From positions 124,001-188,000 of the forward strand of contig NZ_VDUZ01000004.1 in NCBI RefSeq assembly GCF_008039615.1: a DNA stretch of 64,000 nucleotides, in the 5' to 3' direction. The notes under the pieces are model-generated. The model was not told the DNA's origin, ran no database searches, and saw only the letters and a list, made by a program, of their open reading frames with translations. The stretch is from Vineibacter terrae (GTDB taxonomy: Bacteria > Pseudomonadota > Alphaproteobacteria > Reyranellales > Reyranellaceae). Positions within the stretch are counted from its first letter, which is position 1, and the number at the start of each line of letters is the position of its first letter. Shown piece by piece: positions 26,152 through 33,621 of this stretch. Made by a program: the position numbers and the translations under genes.

Positions 26152-27480
26152 TCACAGCGCGCAGGTGCGGAAGCCGGCGAGGACGTCGTTGCGGTCGGGC
26201 GTGAAGAAGTTGCGGTAGGCGGGGCGGGCGATGCGGGCGCTGGTCGCCCAGGCGCCGCCGCGCAGCACCTTGCGGGTGCCGAACCAGGGCTGCGAGTAGT
26301 CCTTGTAGGGATCGGCCTCGAAGCCGGCGAACGGCAGGAAGTCCGACGCCGTCCACTCCCAGACATTGCCGATCATCTGGCGGCAGCCGAAGGCGCTGTC
26401 GCCCGCGGCCAGCGCCGCGACATCGACGGGCCCGTCGGAGGCGAAATCAAGATTGGCGCGCGATGGCGCCGGCGGCGCATCGCCCCATGGCCAGCGGCGG
26501 CGTGAGTCGGCCAGCCGCGCGCCGCTCGCGTCGGGCACGCCGACGGCGGCGGCCTCCCATTCGGCTTCGGTGGGCAGGCGCCTGCCGGCCCAGCGGCACC
26601 ACGCCTCGGCCTCGAACCAGCTCACGAAGATCACCGGCGCATCCGGCGCCAGCGGCGCGGACGCGCGGTAGCGGCGCGCCGTCAGCGTGCCGTCGCGCGG
26701 CGGATCCCAGTAGACCGGCCGCTCAGCGCGGCGGCGCTCGCGCCACGCCCAGCCGGCATCGCTCCAGAACTCGCGGGCGCGATAGCCGTCCTCGGCGATG
26801 AAGGCCGCGAACTGGGCGTTGGTCACCGGGGCGCGCGCGATCCGGAACGGCGCCAGAACCGTCTCGTGCGCCCATTTCTCGTTGTCGAAGATGAAGCCGT
26901 CGCCGCTCGTCGAGCCCAGCCGCCAGGCGCCGCCAGGAATCGCGGCGTCGCCGTCCAGGCCGCCGGCGCCGGCCGGCGGCTGCCCGCCCGTGCCGAGGCC
27001 GTCGGGCGGATCGAAGGCCAGCGTCTGGCGCGTGTAGGTCAGCGCCTCGACATGCATGTCCTCGTGGCGCAGCGCCAGCTCGTAGAAATAGCGCGCATCA
27101 TCATCGACGCCGCGGCCGAGCAGCGCCTCCTGGCGCGCCAGCACCTCGGCGAGATAGGCGAAGGTGCCGGCGCGATCGGGCAGGTCGAGCTGCCAGCGCG
27201 TGGCATGCGGCACCGCGCTCGAATCCCACAGGCTGTCGCCGCGCGCGATCAGCGGTGCCTGGCCTGCCGCGTGGCGCAGCGTCCAGTACTCATGGAACCA
27301 GCCGACATGGCCGATCTCCCACAGCGCGGGGTTGACGATGTCCAGGCGCGGGCCCATCAACTCGCCCGATGACAGATCTTCCGTCAGGCACCGCGTGCGG
27401 TGACGGGCCTCGCGCAGCTGCGATACGAGCTCGGTTGCGGATGCCTCGCTGGTCGGCCGATGGGCTTGGCGATTGTCCAT
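26152..27480 (-). CDS. senA: SenA-type selenoneine synthase (EgtB-like)
   Basis: 442 residues. N-terminal DinB-like iron domain with EIGHVGWFHEYW and HEDMHVEAL (HX3HXE iron ligands), then an FGE-sulfatase domain (FIFDNEKWAHE, LPTEAEWEAAA, GNVWEWTASDF, RKVLRGGAWATS). EgtB-like enzymes join sulfur or selenium to the histidine-betaine side chain. Its divergent neighbour is a SenB selenosugar synthase, so selenoneine rather than ergothioneine is the likely product. AAGGA sits 8 bases before the ATG at 27480, within senB codons. The third enzyme, selenophosphate synthetase, is not in the window. Confidence 0.85.
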   Translation of the reverse strand: MDNRQAHRPTSEASATELVSQLREARHRTRCLTEDLSSGELMGPRLDIVNPALWEIGHVGWFHEYWTLRHAAGQAPLIARGDSLWDSSAVPHATRWQLDLPDRAGTFAYLAEVLARQEALLGRGVDDDARYFYELALRHEDMHVEALTYTRQTLAFDPPDGLGTGGQPPAGAGGLDGDAAIPGGAWRLGSTSGDGFIFDNEKWAHETVLAPFRIARAPVTNAQFAAFIAEDGYRAREFWSDAGWAWRERRRAERPVYWDPPRDGTLTARRYRASAPLAPDAPVIFVSWFEAEAWCRWAGRRLPTEAEWEAAAVGVPDASGARLADSRRRWPWGDAPPAPSRANLDFASDGPVDVAALAAGDSAFGCRQMIGNVWEWTASDFLPFAGFEADPYKDYSQPWFGTRKVLRGGAWATSARIARPAYRNFFTPDRNDVLAGFRTCAL

Positions 27481-28450
27481 GAAGATCATCCTTATCACGC
27501 CTCGGGGTCCGACTTCACGCACCGGCAACCAGGTTGCCGCCACGCGCTGGGCCCGCATCCTACGGCAGCTCGGGCACCAGGTGCGCGCCGCGTCCGCCTA
27601 TGACGGGCGCCCGGCCGACCTCATGGTGGCCGTGCATGCCTGGCGCAGCGCCGCCGCCATCGCCGATTTCAAGGCGGCGTGCCCGGATCGGCCGGTGGTG
27701 CTGCAGCTCAGCGGCACCGACATCTACGACTATATCACGTCCGATCCCGGCCCCACCTTGCGGGCGATGGCGCAGGCCGACCGGCTGGTGGCGCTCAATG
27801 ACCTTGCGTGGCGCGTCGTGCCCAGGCGCCTGCGGGCGCGCCTCACGGTCATCCACCAGTCGGCGGCCGCGCCGCGTCCGCCGCGACGGCCCAGCCGCCG
27901 CGCGGTCGTGATCTCGGTGATCGGCCATCTGCGCGACGTCAAGGACCCGCTGCGCGCCGCGGCGGCGGCGCGGCTGCTGCCGGCCGACAGCCGCGTGATC
28001 GTCGAGCAGGTGGGCAGCGCCTACACGCCGCAATGGGCCGCGCTGGCACGCCAGGAGATGGCGGCCAACCCGCGCTACGCCTGGCGCGGCGACGTGCCGC
28101 CGGCTGCCGTCCGGCGGCTGCTGGCGCGCAGCCATGCCATGGTGATCTCGTCGCTCAGCGAAGGCGGCGCCAACGTGGTCTCGGAAGCGGCGGTCGCGGG
28201 CGTGCCGATCCTGGCCTCGCGCATGGACGGCAATGTCGGGCTGCTGGGCGCCGACTATCCCGGCTACTTCCCGGTCGGCGACACCACGGCGCTGGCCGGC
28301 CTGCTGCGGCGGATCGAGGATGATCCGGGCTTCGTGCGGCAATTGACCCAGGCGTTGCGGCGCCTTGCGCCTCTGTTCAACCCGGCACGCGAGCGCGCGG
28401 CATGGCGCCGGCTCCTGGCCGGGCTCGCACCTGGAATCGGTGGTCTCTGA
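27479..28450 (+). CDS. senB: SenB-type selenosugar synthase
   Basis: 323 residues, glycosyltransferase fold (TIGR04348 type). N-terminus KIILITPRGPTSRTGNQVAA, then ADLMVAVHAWRSAAAI, VVLQLSGTDIYDYI, VISVIGHLRDVKDPLRAA, and the sugar-nucleotide loop LSEGGANVVSEAAVAGVPIL. SenB makes a selenosugar from UDP-GlcNAc-type donors and selenophosphate for SenA. The ATG at 27479 and the senA ATG at 27480 share the palindrome CATG. A TTG six bases upstream is a possible alternative start. Confidence 0.87.
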   Translation: MKIILITPRGPTSRTGNQVAATRWARILRQLGHQVRAASAYDGRPADLMVAVHAWRSAAAIADFKAACPDRPVVLQLSGTDIYDYITSDPGPTLRAMAQADRLVALNDLAWRVVPRRLRARLTVIHQSAAAPRPPRRPSRRAVVISVIGHLRDVKDPLRAAAAARLLPADSRVIVEQVGSAYTPQWAALARQEMAANPRYAWRGDVPPAAVRRLLARSHAMVISSLSEGGANVVSEAAVAGVPILASRMDGNVGLLGADYPGYFPVGDTTALAGLLRRIEDDPGFVRQLTQALRRLAPLFNPARERAAWRRLLAGLAPGIGGL

Positions 28451-28457
28451 CACACCC

Positions 28458-28624
28458 GTCATCCCAGGGCATTCGCATATGCCCTCGCGGTCATCCCGAG
28501 CGCCCCCTTCGACGGGCTCAGGAGAGGGATCTCCTGCGGCAAGGCGCACCGTGCGCCATTCGCGGGAGATCCCTCGCTACGCTCGGGATGACGGTAGGGG
28601 CATATGCGAATGCCCTGGGATGAC
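28458..28624. repeat. Nested REP palindrome with outer ATATGC arms
   Basis: Outer arms GTCATCCCAGGGCATTCGCA / complement enclose a family-1 REP (GTCATCCCGAGCG... to CGCTCGGGATGAC). The same nested design occurs at 35584-35721. It lies between convergent senB and dinB. Confidence 0.85.
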
Positions 28625-28687
28625 AGGTGTGCCACCAACCAGTGATCCGGTACCAGCACCTGCCGGTCAGCGCCGGCGCGGGGCGTC

Positions 28688-29935
28688 TCACAGCTCCTTC
28701 TCCGCCAGCTCGCGGAAGGCATCGGGGACGGAGCGCGCGACGCCCAGGGCGACGCGGCCATAGCCGATCGCCTCCCAGCCGAAGCGGTCGCGGATCGCAT
28801 CGACGGCGCGGTCGGCCTGCAGGCGCGCCAGGCCGCGTGCGCTGCCCGGGCGCCGGCCTTCGTCATCGAGGCCCAGCGGCAGATCGAGCTGCAGTGTCGC
28901 CGGTGCGTCCAGATGCGATACCGAGATCGCCAGCAGCGAGACGGTCTTCTCGTAGGGATGATCGTCAAGGACCGTTTGCATCAATGCCTCGGCGATCTCG
29001 GCCAGCATCGCGGTGGCCGCGACCGGCGCGTCCAGGGTCACGGCCCGCGTGACGGCGCGCAGATCGGCGAAGCGCACGCGCACGCTCACCGTGCGTCCCG
29101 GCCGGGACTTGGCGCGCAGCCGCGTCGCCACCCGGTCGGCCAGATGCAGCAGGGTAGGGCGCAGCACGTCGGGATCGGCCGGCTGCCGTCCGAGCGCCGA
29201 CTGGGCGCCGGCCGACTGCACGCGGTGATGCGTGCGGATGGCGCGCGGGTCGCGGTTCCACGCCAGCGCCGAGAGCTTCTGTCCGGCGGCGTTGCCGAGC
29301 AGCCGGTCGAGCGCGCCGCGCCCCGTGCGCGCCAGCTGGCCGATCGTCGTCACGCCGATGCCGGCCAGCCGCGCCGCCGTGGCCGGGCCTATGCCCCACA
29401 TCAGCTCGACCGGCAGGTCGTGCAGGAAGGCGAGCTCCCGGTCGGGATCGACGACCACCAGCCCGTCGGGCTTGGCGACCTGCGAGGCGATCTTCGCCAG
29501 ATGCTTGGTGCGCGCCACGCCGATGGAGATCGCCAGTCCCAGCTCGGCGCTGACACGGCTGCGGATGGCGCGCGCGATCGCCTCGGGCGGGCCGAAGAGA
29601 TGGGTGCAGCCGGCGACATCGGCGAACGCCTCGTCGATCGAGAGGCGCTCGACCAGCGGCGTGAAGTCGCCCAGCACGGCGATGGCGGCGTCGCCCAGCC
29701 GCCGGTATTCCTCGAAGTGGCCGCCGACGAAGATCAGCTGCGGGCAGAGCGCGCGCGCCGTGCGTCCGGGCATGCCGCCATGCACCCCGAAGGCCTTGGC
29801 CTCGTACGATGCCGCCAGCACCACGCCGCCGCCCACCGCGATCGGCTTGCCGCGCAACGACGGCTCCAGCTTCTGCTCGACCGAGGCATAGAAGGCGTCA
29901 AGATCCGCATGGAGGATGGTGGCTGTCGTTTCCAT
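28688..29935 (-). CDS. dinB: DNA polymerase IV (Y-family)
   Basis: 415 residues. Catalytic palm with ILHADLDAFYASVEQ (first Asp pair) and ERLSIDEAFADVAG (SIDEA motif), YEAKAFGVHGGMPGRTA, helix-hairpin-helix MWGIGPATAARLAGIGV, and the little-finger domain. Lesion-bypass polymerase of the SOS response. The ATG at 29935 begins METTATILHADLD, the normal start. A LexA-like box lies 44 bases upstream. The usual C-terminal beta-clamp peptide is not obvious. Confidence 0.92.
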   Translation of the reverse strand: METTATILHADLDAFYASVEQKLEPSLRGKPIAVGGGVVLAASYEAKAFGVHGGMPGRTARALCPQLIFVGGHFEEYRRLGDAAIAVLGDFTPLVERLSIDEAFADVAGCTHLFGPPEAIARAIRSRVSAELGLAISIGVARTKHLAKIASQVAKPDGLVVVDPDRELAFLHDLPVELMWGIGPATAARLAGIGVTTIGQLARTGRGALDRLLGNAAGQKLSALAWNRDPRAIRTHHRVQSAGAQSALGRQPADPDVLRPTLLHLADRVATRLRAKSRPGRTVSVRVRFADLRAVTRAVTLDAPVAATAMLAEIAEALMQTVLDDHPYEKTVSLLAISVSHLDAPATLQLDLPLGLDDEGRRPGSARGLARLQADRAVDAIRDRFGWEAIGYGRVALGVARSVPDAFRELAEKEL

Positions 29936-29978
29936 CCGGGTGCTCACCGGCGGCTTTTGAAGAAGTCCCCGACACGGG

Positions 29979-29993
29979 GAACAAAAAGAGAAT
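29979..29993 (-). promoter_or_regulatory. LexA box upstream of dinB (one mismatch)
   Basis: Read on the minus strand ATTC-TCTTTTT-GTTC, one base off the alphaproteobacterial LexA direct repeat GTTC-N7-GTTC. Position just ahead of dinB fits SOS control. Confidence 0.6.
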
Positions 29994-30116
29994 ATGCGTT
30001 GACGCTTGTCAAGCCGTACACGATTATCGATTTCTGTCACTTCCGTGCAATGATCGATAGGGCCCGTAATTCAGGGCCTTAGGCGCGTTTAAATTTGTCG
30101 CATATCCCGCTTGAAT

Positions 30117-30137
30117 ATATATCATAGGATGATATAT
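30117..30137. promoter_or_regulatory. Palindromic operator over the TumE start codon
   Basis: ATATATCAT-AGG-ATGATATAT, perfect 9-bp arms; the right arm overlaps the ATG at 30136. AT-rich against its surroundings. A likely binding site for the winged-helix protein encoded two genes on, giving autorepression of the pair. Confidence 0.6.
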
Positions 30138-30506
30138 GTACGGCCATGCGGATCTTCGCGGACTTGTCGAGCAAGCCGGCATTTATCGCATGGCCAACGG
30201 CTGGCAAGTCGTGATCCGGGCTGAATGGGTCGATATGAGCCCGGGTCGTCCGCAAGGGCTCTCCTACGCGTTGATCCTTCAGGATGAGCAGGAGCAGCGG
30301 CTGCTTGGCTTCGACAACTCTCATGCTGCTGATGGCGCGCGGACGGTGAGCCTTTCGACCACGAGCATCGTGCGAACGCGATTGGCCGGACATTCTCGTA
30401 CAGGTTCACGTCTGCCAGTCAGCTGATAGCCGATTTCTTCGATCGATGCAGCGCGTACTGCGAACGCCAGGGCGTCGAATTCAGTTTCGTCGAGGACGTG
30501 CCATGA
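30136..30506 (+). pseudogene. Frameshifted TumE-like (DUF6516) toxin
   Basis: The first frame gives GIYRMANGWQVVIRAEW and QEQRLLGFDNSHAADGA, the front half of a TumE-type protein. From about 30341 the homology continues in another frame (DGEPFDHEHRANAIG, then TFSYRFTSASQLIADFF) to a TGA at 30504-30506. The break lies in GGCGCGCGG (30334-30342); a two-base CG expansion would explain it. The stop overlaps the next ATG (ATGA), the normal layout of a toxin-antitoxin pair. Either the toxin is dead or it needs ribosomal slippage in the CG run. Confidence 0.75.
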
Positions 30507-32110
30507 AGCACAAAATCTCAGGTCATGAGCTCCGCGACAGGTTGCTGTCTCGCCTCGGGAGCAAGGGCGACTTTGCGCCGACGGAGGAGACGCGCATCGA
30601 GGCGCTCTCGTCCCCCGGCAACAGGGAGCTTTTGGGAATCATTGCAACGAGGCGGCCGCAAAGCATTGGTGAGCTGTCGGTGCTCGCGGGACGGCTGCAG
30701 CCCAACGTCAGTCGTTCGCTGAGCACGCTTGCTCGGGCCGGACTTCTCACCGTCATCCAGGATGGTCGCGCTTCCATTCCAACGCTGACACCCGAGGGGC
30801 GACGAAAAGCGGAGGATCTTCACCTTGCCGACCCGCCTGCGGGAGCGTCGGAATCGACGTCTTCGAGTCCCATTGATGCGCCTCTGCTTTCTGCGGAAAT
30901 TGCAGAAGCAGACAATGGCATTCCCGATACAGACGAGGTTCAGGCCAATGTGGTCGTACGATTTTCAACCAGCGGAGATCACCCGCCGGCCGATGCGCAT
31001 GCCTTGCTGAACCTCGATGAGGTTTGTGCGAGCCTGACGGCGAACTGGTGGCGTGTCTTGTGCCGCCGTGGAAGCCCATACAAATTATTTCCGCTCAGCA
31101 GGGAAGTTGACGGACGTTTGTCCCGCGCGACGCTTTTGATTGAATCTGCCGGCCGGATCGAATTGTTCGTCCGTCCACTGGACGATGATCGAAAGAACTG
31201 GGAGTTTCCCCGCCTCTCGCTGACCGCCGAAGAATTCACCAAGCTTGCGCTCAGCGAGCTTGTTTATCCGCTGGTGGAACGATTGCGTGCCAGAAAACGG
31301 TTTGACCGTCCTGTCGAATCGAATCTGCGTCGTCTTGATGAGATACTGGGGAACGCCGCGGATCTCGCTTTCTGGAGGTGTGCCGGTGCGCTCGGATTGT
31401 CGTATCAAACGATGAATAATGAAGGCGCCGACGATGTAGGCGCGCTCATAGACGCCATGTCAGAAGAAGATGCGCGGTTGGAGTTCGCATCCGCCGTTGG
31501 TCCTGGCCAGCTGAGGCGATCGCTCCGGTGGGCTGCCGGCGAGGTGATGGCAAAGGCGAAGATCAATCGGTTGCCGCGGCTGGCTGAGCTTGGGCGCGGC
31601 ACGGCGAACGGTGATTTGGGTGATGTGGAGCCTTGGCGTATTGGCACCGAGCGTGCTCGGGACGTACGGAAGGGCATCGGACTTGCGCAGGATCTGTCGG
31701 TGAACGGCCTTTCTGGCCTCATTCGACTTTTGGGCGGTGACGACCGATTTGCAGTGAGCGCTGCAGGTGACGAGCTGATAAGGGGATACCTGGGGCACCG
31801 GGGCGATGATCCGGTCGTGGTGGTCAGGGATGAAGGTCCGAGAAGCACAGCGTTCCTGGCTTCACGCGCCGTCGGCGATTACTTGGTGTATGGTAGTCCT
31901 GAAGCACCAGTCGCGGATATCTACTCGAACCGCCAGGCCGTGGGGCGTGCCTTCGCCGCGGAGTTCATGGCCCCGGCGAGGGGCGTCATGCATATGATCG
32001 ACGAGGAGAATGTCTCCTTGGACTCCGTAGCTGAGCACTACGGTGTTTCAAGGAAGGTCGTTCGCCTTCAGTACGAGAACAATGTTGCCCAATACGCGGG
32101 TGCAGCCTGA
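30503..32110 (+). CDS. Winged-helix protein with degenerate ImmA/IrrE domain (TumA-like)
   Basis: 535 residues. The N-terminal winged helix (residues about 35-105: ELLGIIATRRPQSIGELSVL, QPNVSRSLSTLARAGLL) is the TumA antitoxin type. The middle is unassigned. The C-terminal ~110 residues look like an ImmA/IrrE peptidase (AFLASRAVGDYLVYG, GRAFAAEFMAPARGVMH, VSLDSVAEHYGVSRKVVRLQ), but the zinc motif HExxH is replaced by R455-A-V-G-D459, so no metal site remains. It probably binds DNA and the TumE-like toxin without cutting protein. Lower GC than its surroundings suggests transfer. Unusually long for an antitoxin. Confidence 0.7.
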   Translation: MKHKISGHELRDRLLSRLGSKGDFAPTEETRIEALSSPGNRELLGIIATRRPQSIGELSVLAGRLQPNVSRSLSTLARAGLLTVIQDGRASIPTLTPEGRRKAEDLHLADPPAGASESTSSSPIDAPLLSAEIAEADNGIPDTDEVQANVVVRFSTSGDHPPADAHALLNLDEVCASLTANWWRVLCRRGSPYKLFPLSREVDGRLSRATLLIESAGRIELFVRPLDDDRKNWEFPRLSLTAEEFTKLALSELVYPLVERLRARKRFDRPVESNLRRLDEILGNAADLAFWRCAGALGLSYQTMNNEGADDVGALIDAMSEEDARLEFASAVGPGQLRRSLRWAAGEVMAKAKINRLPRLAELGRGTANGDLGDVEPWRIGTERARDVRKGIGLAQDLSVNGLSGLIRLLGGDDRFAVSAAGDELIRGYLGHRGDDPVVVVRDEGPRSTAFLASRAVGDYLVYGSPEAPVADIYSNRQAVGRAFAAEFMAPARGVMHMIDEENVSLDSVAEHYGVSRKVVRLQYENNVAQYAGAA

Positions 32111-32202
32111 TCGCGGGGCGATGCGTCACCTGCCAGGCGCGGGCGCCCGAGCTACCAACCTCAAGAATCTTCGCGGGCCGCGGCGATTTGGGTTTGCTCG
32201 CT

Positions 32203-32335
32203 GTCATCCTGAGCGCAGCGAAGGATCTTTTGAGCAGTGCTATCGCACGGGAATGATGACGGCGTACGGCATCTCGACGGGGCGTGCCCGTGCGAAGCGA
32301 CGGTCTAAAAGATCCTTCGCTGCGCTCAGGATGAC
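32203..32335. repeat. REP-like palindrome, GTCATCCTGAGCG variant
   Basis: Arms GTCATCCTGAGCGCAGCGAA and complement, with AAAAGATCC blocks inside and a 60-base core. Lies between the TumA-like gene and the convergent GrdB-family gene; no gene in this 325-bp gap. Confidence 0.85.
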
Positions 32336-32435
32336 AGCGCGCGTGTGGCGGGCTCCTGTCCTTGGTTGCGGCCAAGGGCTGCGCTGTGAAACTGTTATCG
32401 CCTGCAGGAGAACCTGCGCTGACCCGGCGCGGTTC

Positions 32436-33323
32436 TCACGACCGCGCCCGGGCCTCGGCCAGCCGTCGGTCGTCCTCGGTCTGGTACTGCGGTGTCGTAT
32501 CGCGGGGCATGCGGGTGTCGGCGCCGCGCGTCGATGCCGCCGCGGCGCGCCAGCCGTCATCGTCCCAGCGCGCTTCGAGGCGGACGATGGCGCCGGGCGT
32601 GGACATCGTGCCGAACGCCTGCAGCGCCGCTCGCACGATCCGGTCCTGGTCGGCCGGATCGAACGGCCGGCCGGCGCTGTGGCCCAGCGGGTAGTCGACG
32701 AAGACCGCGCGTGGCGGCGCGCCTGCTTCGAGGATGTCCAGCGCGCTGCCCAGGCAGAGGGTCGGGATGCCGAGCGTCTCGAGATGTCGTGCTGCCAGAC
32801 TCACGGTCTGGTGGCAGACGGGTCACATCGGGACGAGGAGCGCGACATCGACCGCCTGCTGCTTGAGGATGCCCTCGATCTGCGGAATCAGCTCCTCGCG
32901 CACGCGGCGCTGCGAATAGATGCCGCCCATGCAGGAGACGGCGTCGTCGGCCAGCGATCCCACCATGCCCTCGTCGCGCAGACGGCGCAGCGCCGCCAGC
33001 GGCACCAGGCATTGCGGGTCGCGGCGCGCGCTTTCGAGGTAGTTCTCCGTGATATGCGCGAAGCGCAGCTGCTCCGGCGGCGTGTCCATCGGGATGCGCC
33101 GGACCGAGGCGTCATCCTTGTAGTGGAACGCGACCTGCCCGGCGACGTAGCAGCCCGAGGTGGTCAGCAGCCCCAGCCGCGACTCGGCCAGCGGCTTGCG
33201 GAGCGGCGCGACCGGCGGCTTCTCGTCCGCGACGTACCAGCGATAGGGCGCGTAGCCGAGGCTGGCGTAGCGCTGCGTGATGGCTTCGATATAGCGGACG
33301 GGCTGTGGCTCCATGATGTCCAT
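32436..33323 (-). CDS. GrdB-family reductase with in-frame UGA, probable selenoprotein
   Basis: 295 codons read through one TGA at 32825-32823. Before it: EPQPVRYIEAITQRYASLGY, a central GCYVAGQVAFHY segment, SCMGGIYSQRRV and VDVALLVPM. After it the same frame continues PVCHQTVSLAARHLETLGIP, DILEAGAPPRAVFVDYPLGH. The family (glycine/sarcosine/betaine reductase B-like) has a UxxC or CxxC redox motif exactly here (U-PVC). Downstream, CCAGAC-CGTGA-GTCTGG forms a hairpin placed as bacterial SECIS elements are. Automatic calling would split it in two. The start is uncertain (33323 or 33314; a longer frame begins in a repeat). Two truncated copies lie at 38926 and 40775. Confidence 0.75.
32792..32817 (-). 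promoter_or_regulatory. Candidate bacterial SECIS hairpin
   Basis: Read on the minus strand after the TGA: CTGCCA ... TGGCAG as outer stem, or a continuous CCAGAC/GTCTGG stem, both with the loop CGTGA containing GU. The loop begins 17 bases after the TGA, inside the 16-37 base range reported for bacterial SECIS. Confidence 0.6.
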
Positions 33324-33426
33324 CAATACACTGTCGGCACCGAAAGGGAAGCCCGTCGCGGCAGCCAGGGCGATGAGCGGCGGCGGTTCGAGCCTGGAGG
33401 TGGGAATCGTAGGTCGATATACATCC

Positions 33427-33524
33427 GTCATCCCGAGCGCGAGGGATCTCCCGCGTGAGACGCACGGTGCGCCACTCGCAGGAGATCCCTCTCCTGAGCC
33501 TGTCGAAGGGGCGCTCGGGATGAC
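33427..33524. repeat. REP-like palindrome, family 1 variant
   Basis: Left arm GTCATCCCGAGCG, right arm with the insertion CTCCTGAGCCTGTCGAAGGG before CGCTCGGGATGAC, as also at 28458-28624 and 54105-54205. It overlaps the possible 5' extension of the GrdB-family gene, which argues against the longest start. Confidence 0.85.
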
Positions 33525-33621
33525 GGGGGTGATGCCATTCAATCGGAACATGCTCTGACGTCCGCGTGCCTGAGCGGCGCGACGGTCGGGATGCATCCTC
33601 GGCCGGCTTGCGGCGGCCTGA

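Noticed and set aside
32043-33458. 471-codon plus-strand frame opposite the GrdB-family gene
   Set aside because: Arg/Val/Asp-rich antisense shadow that also crosses two REP palindromes.
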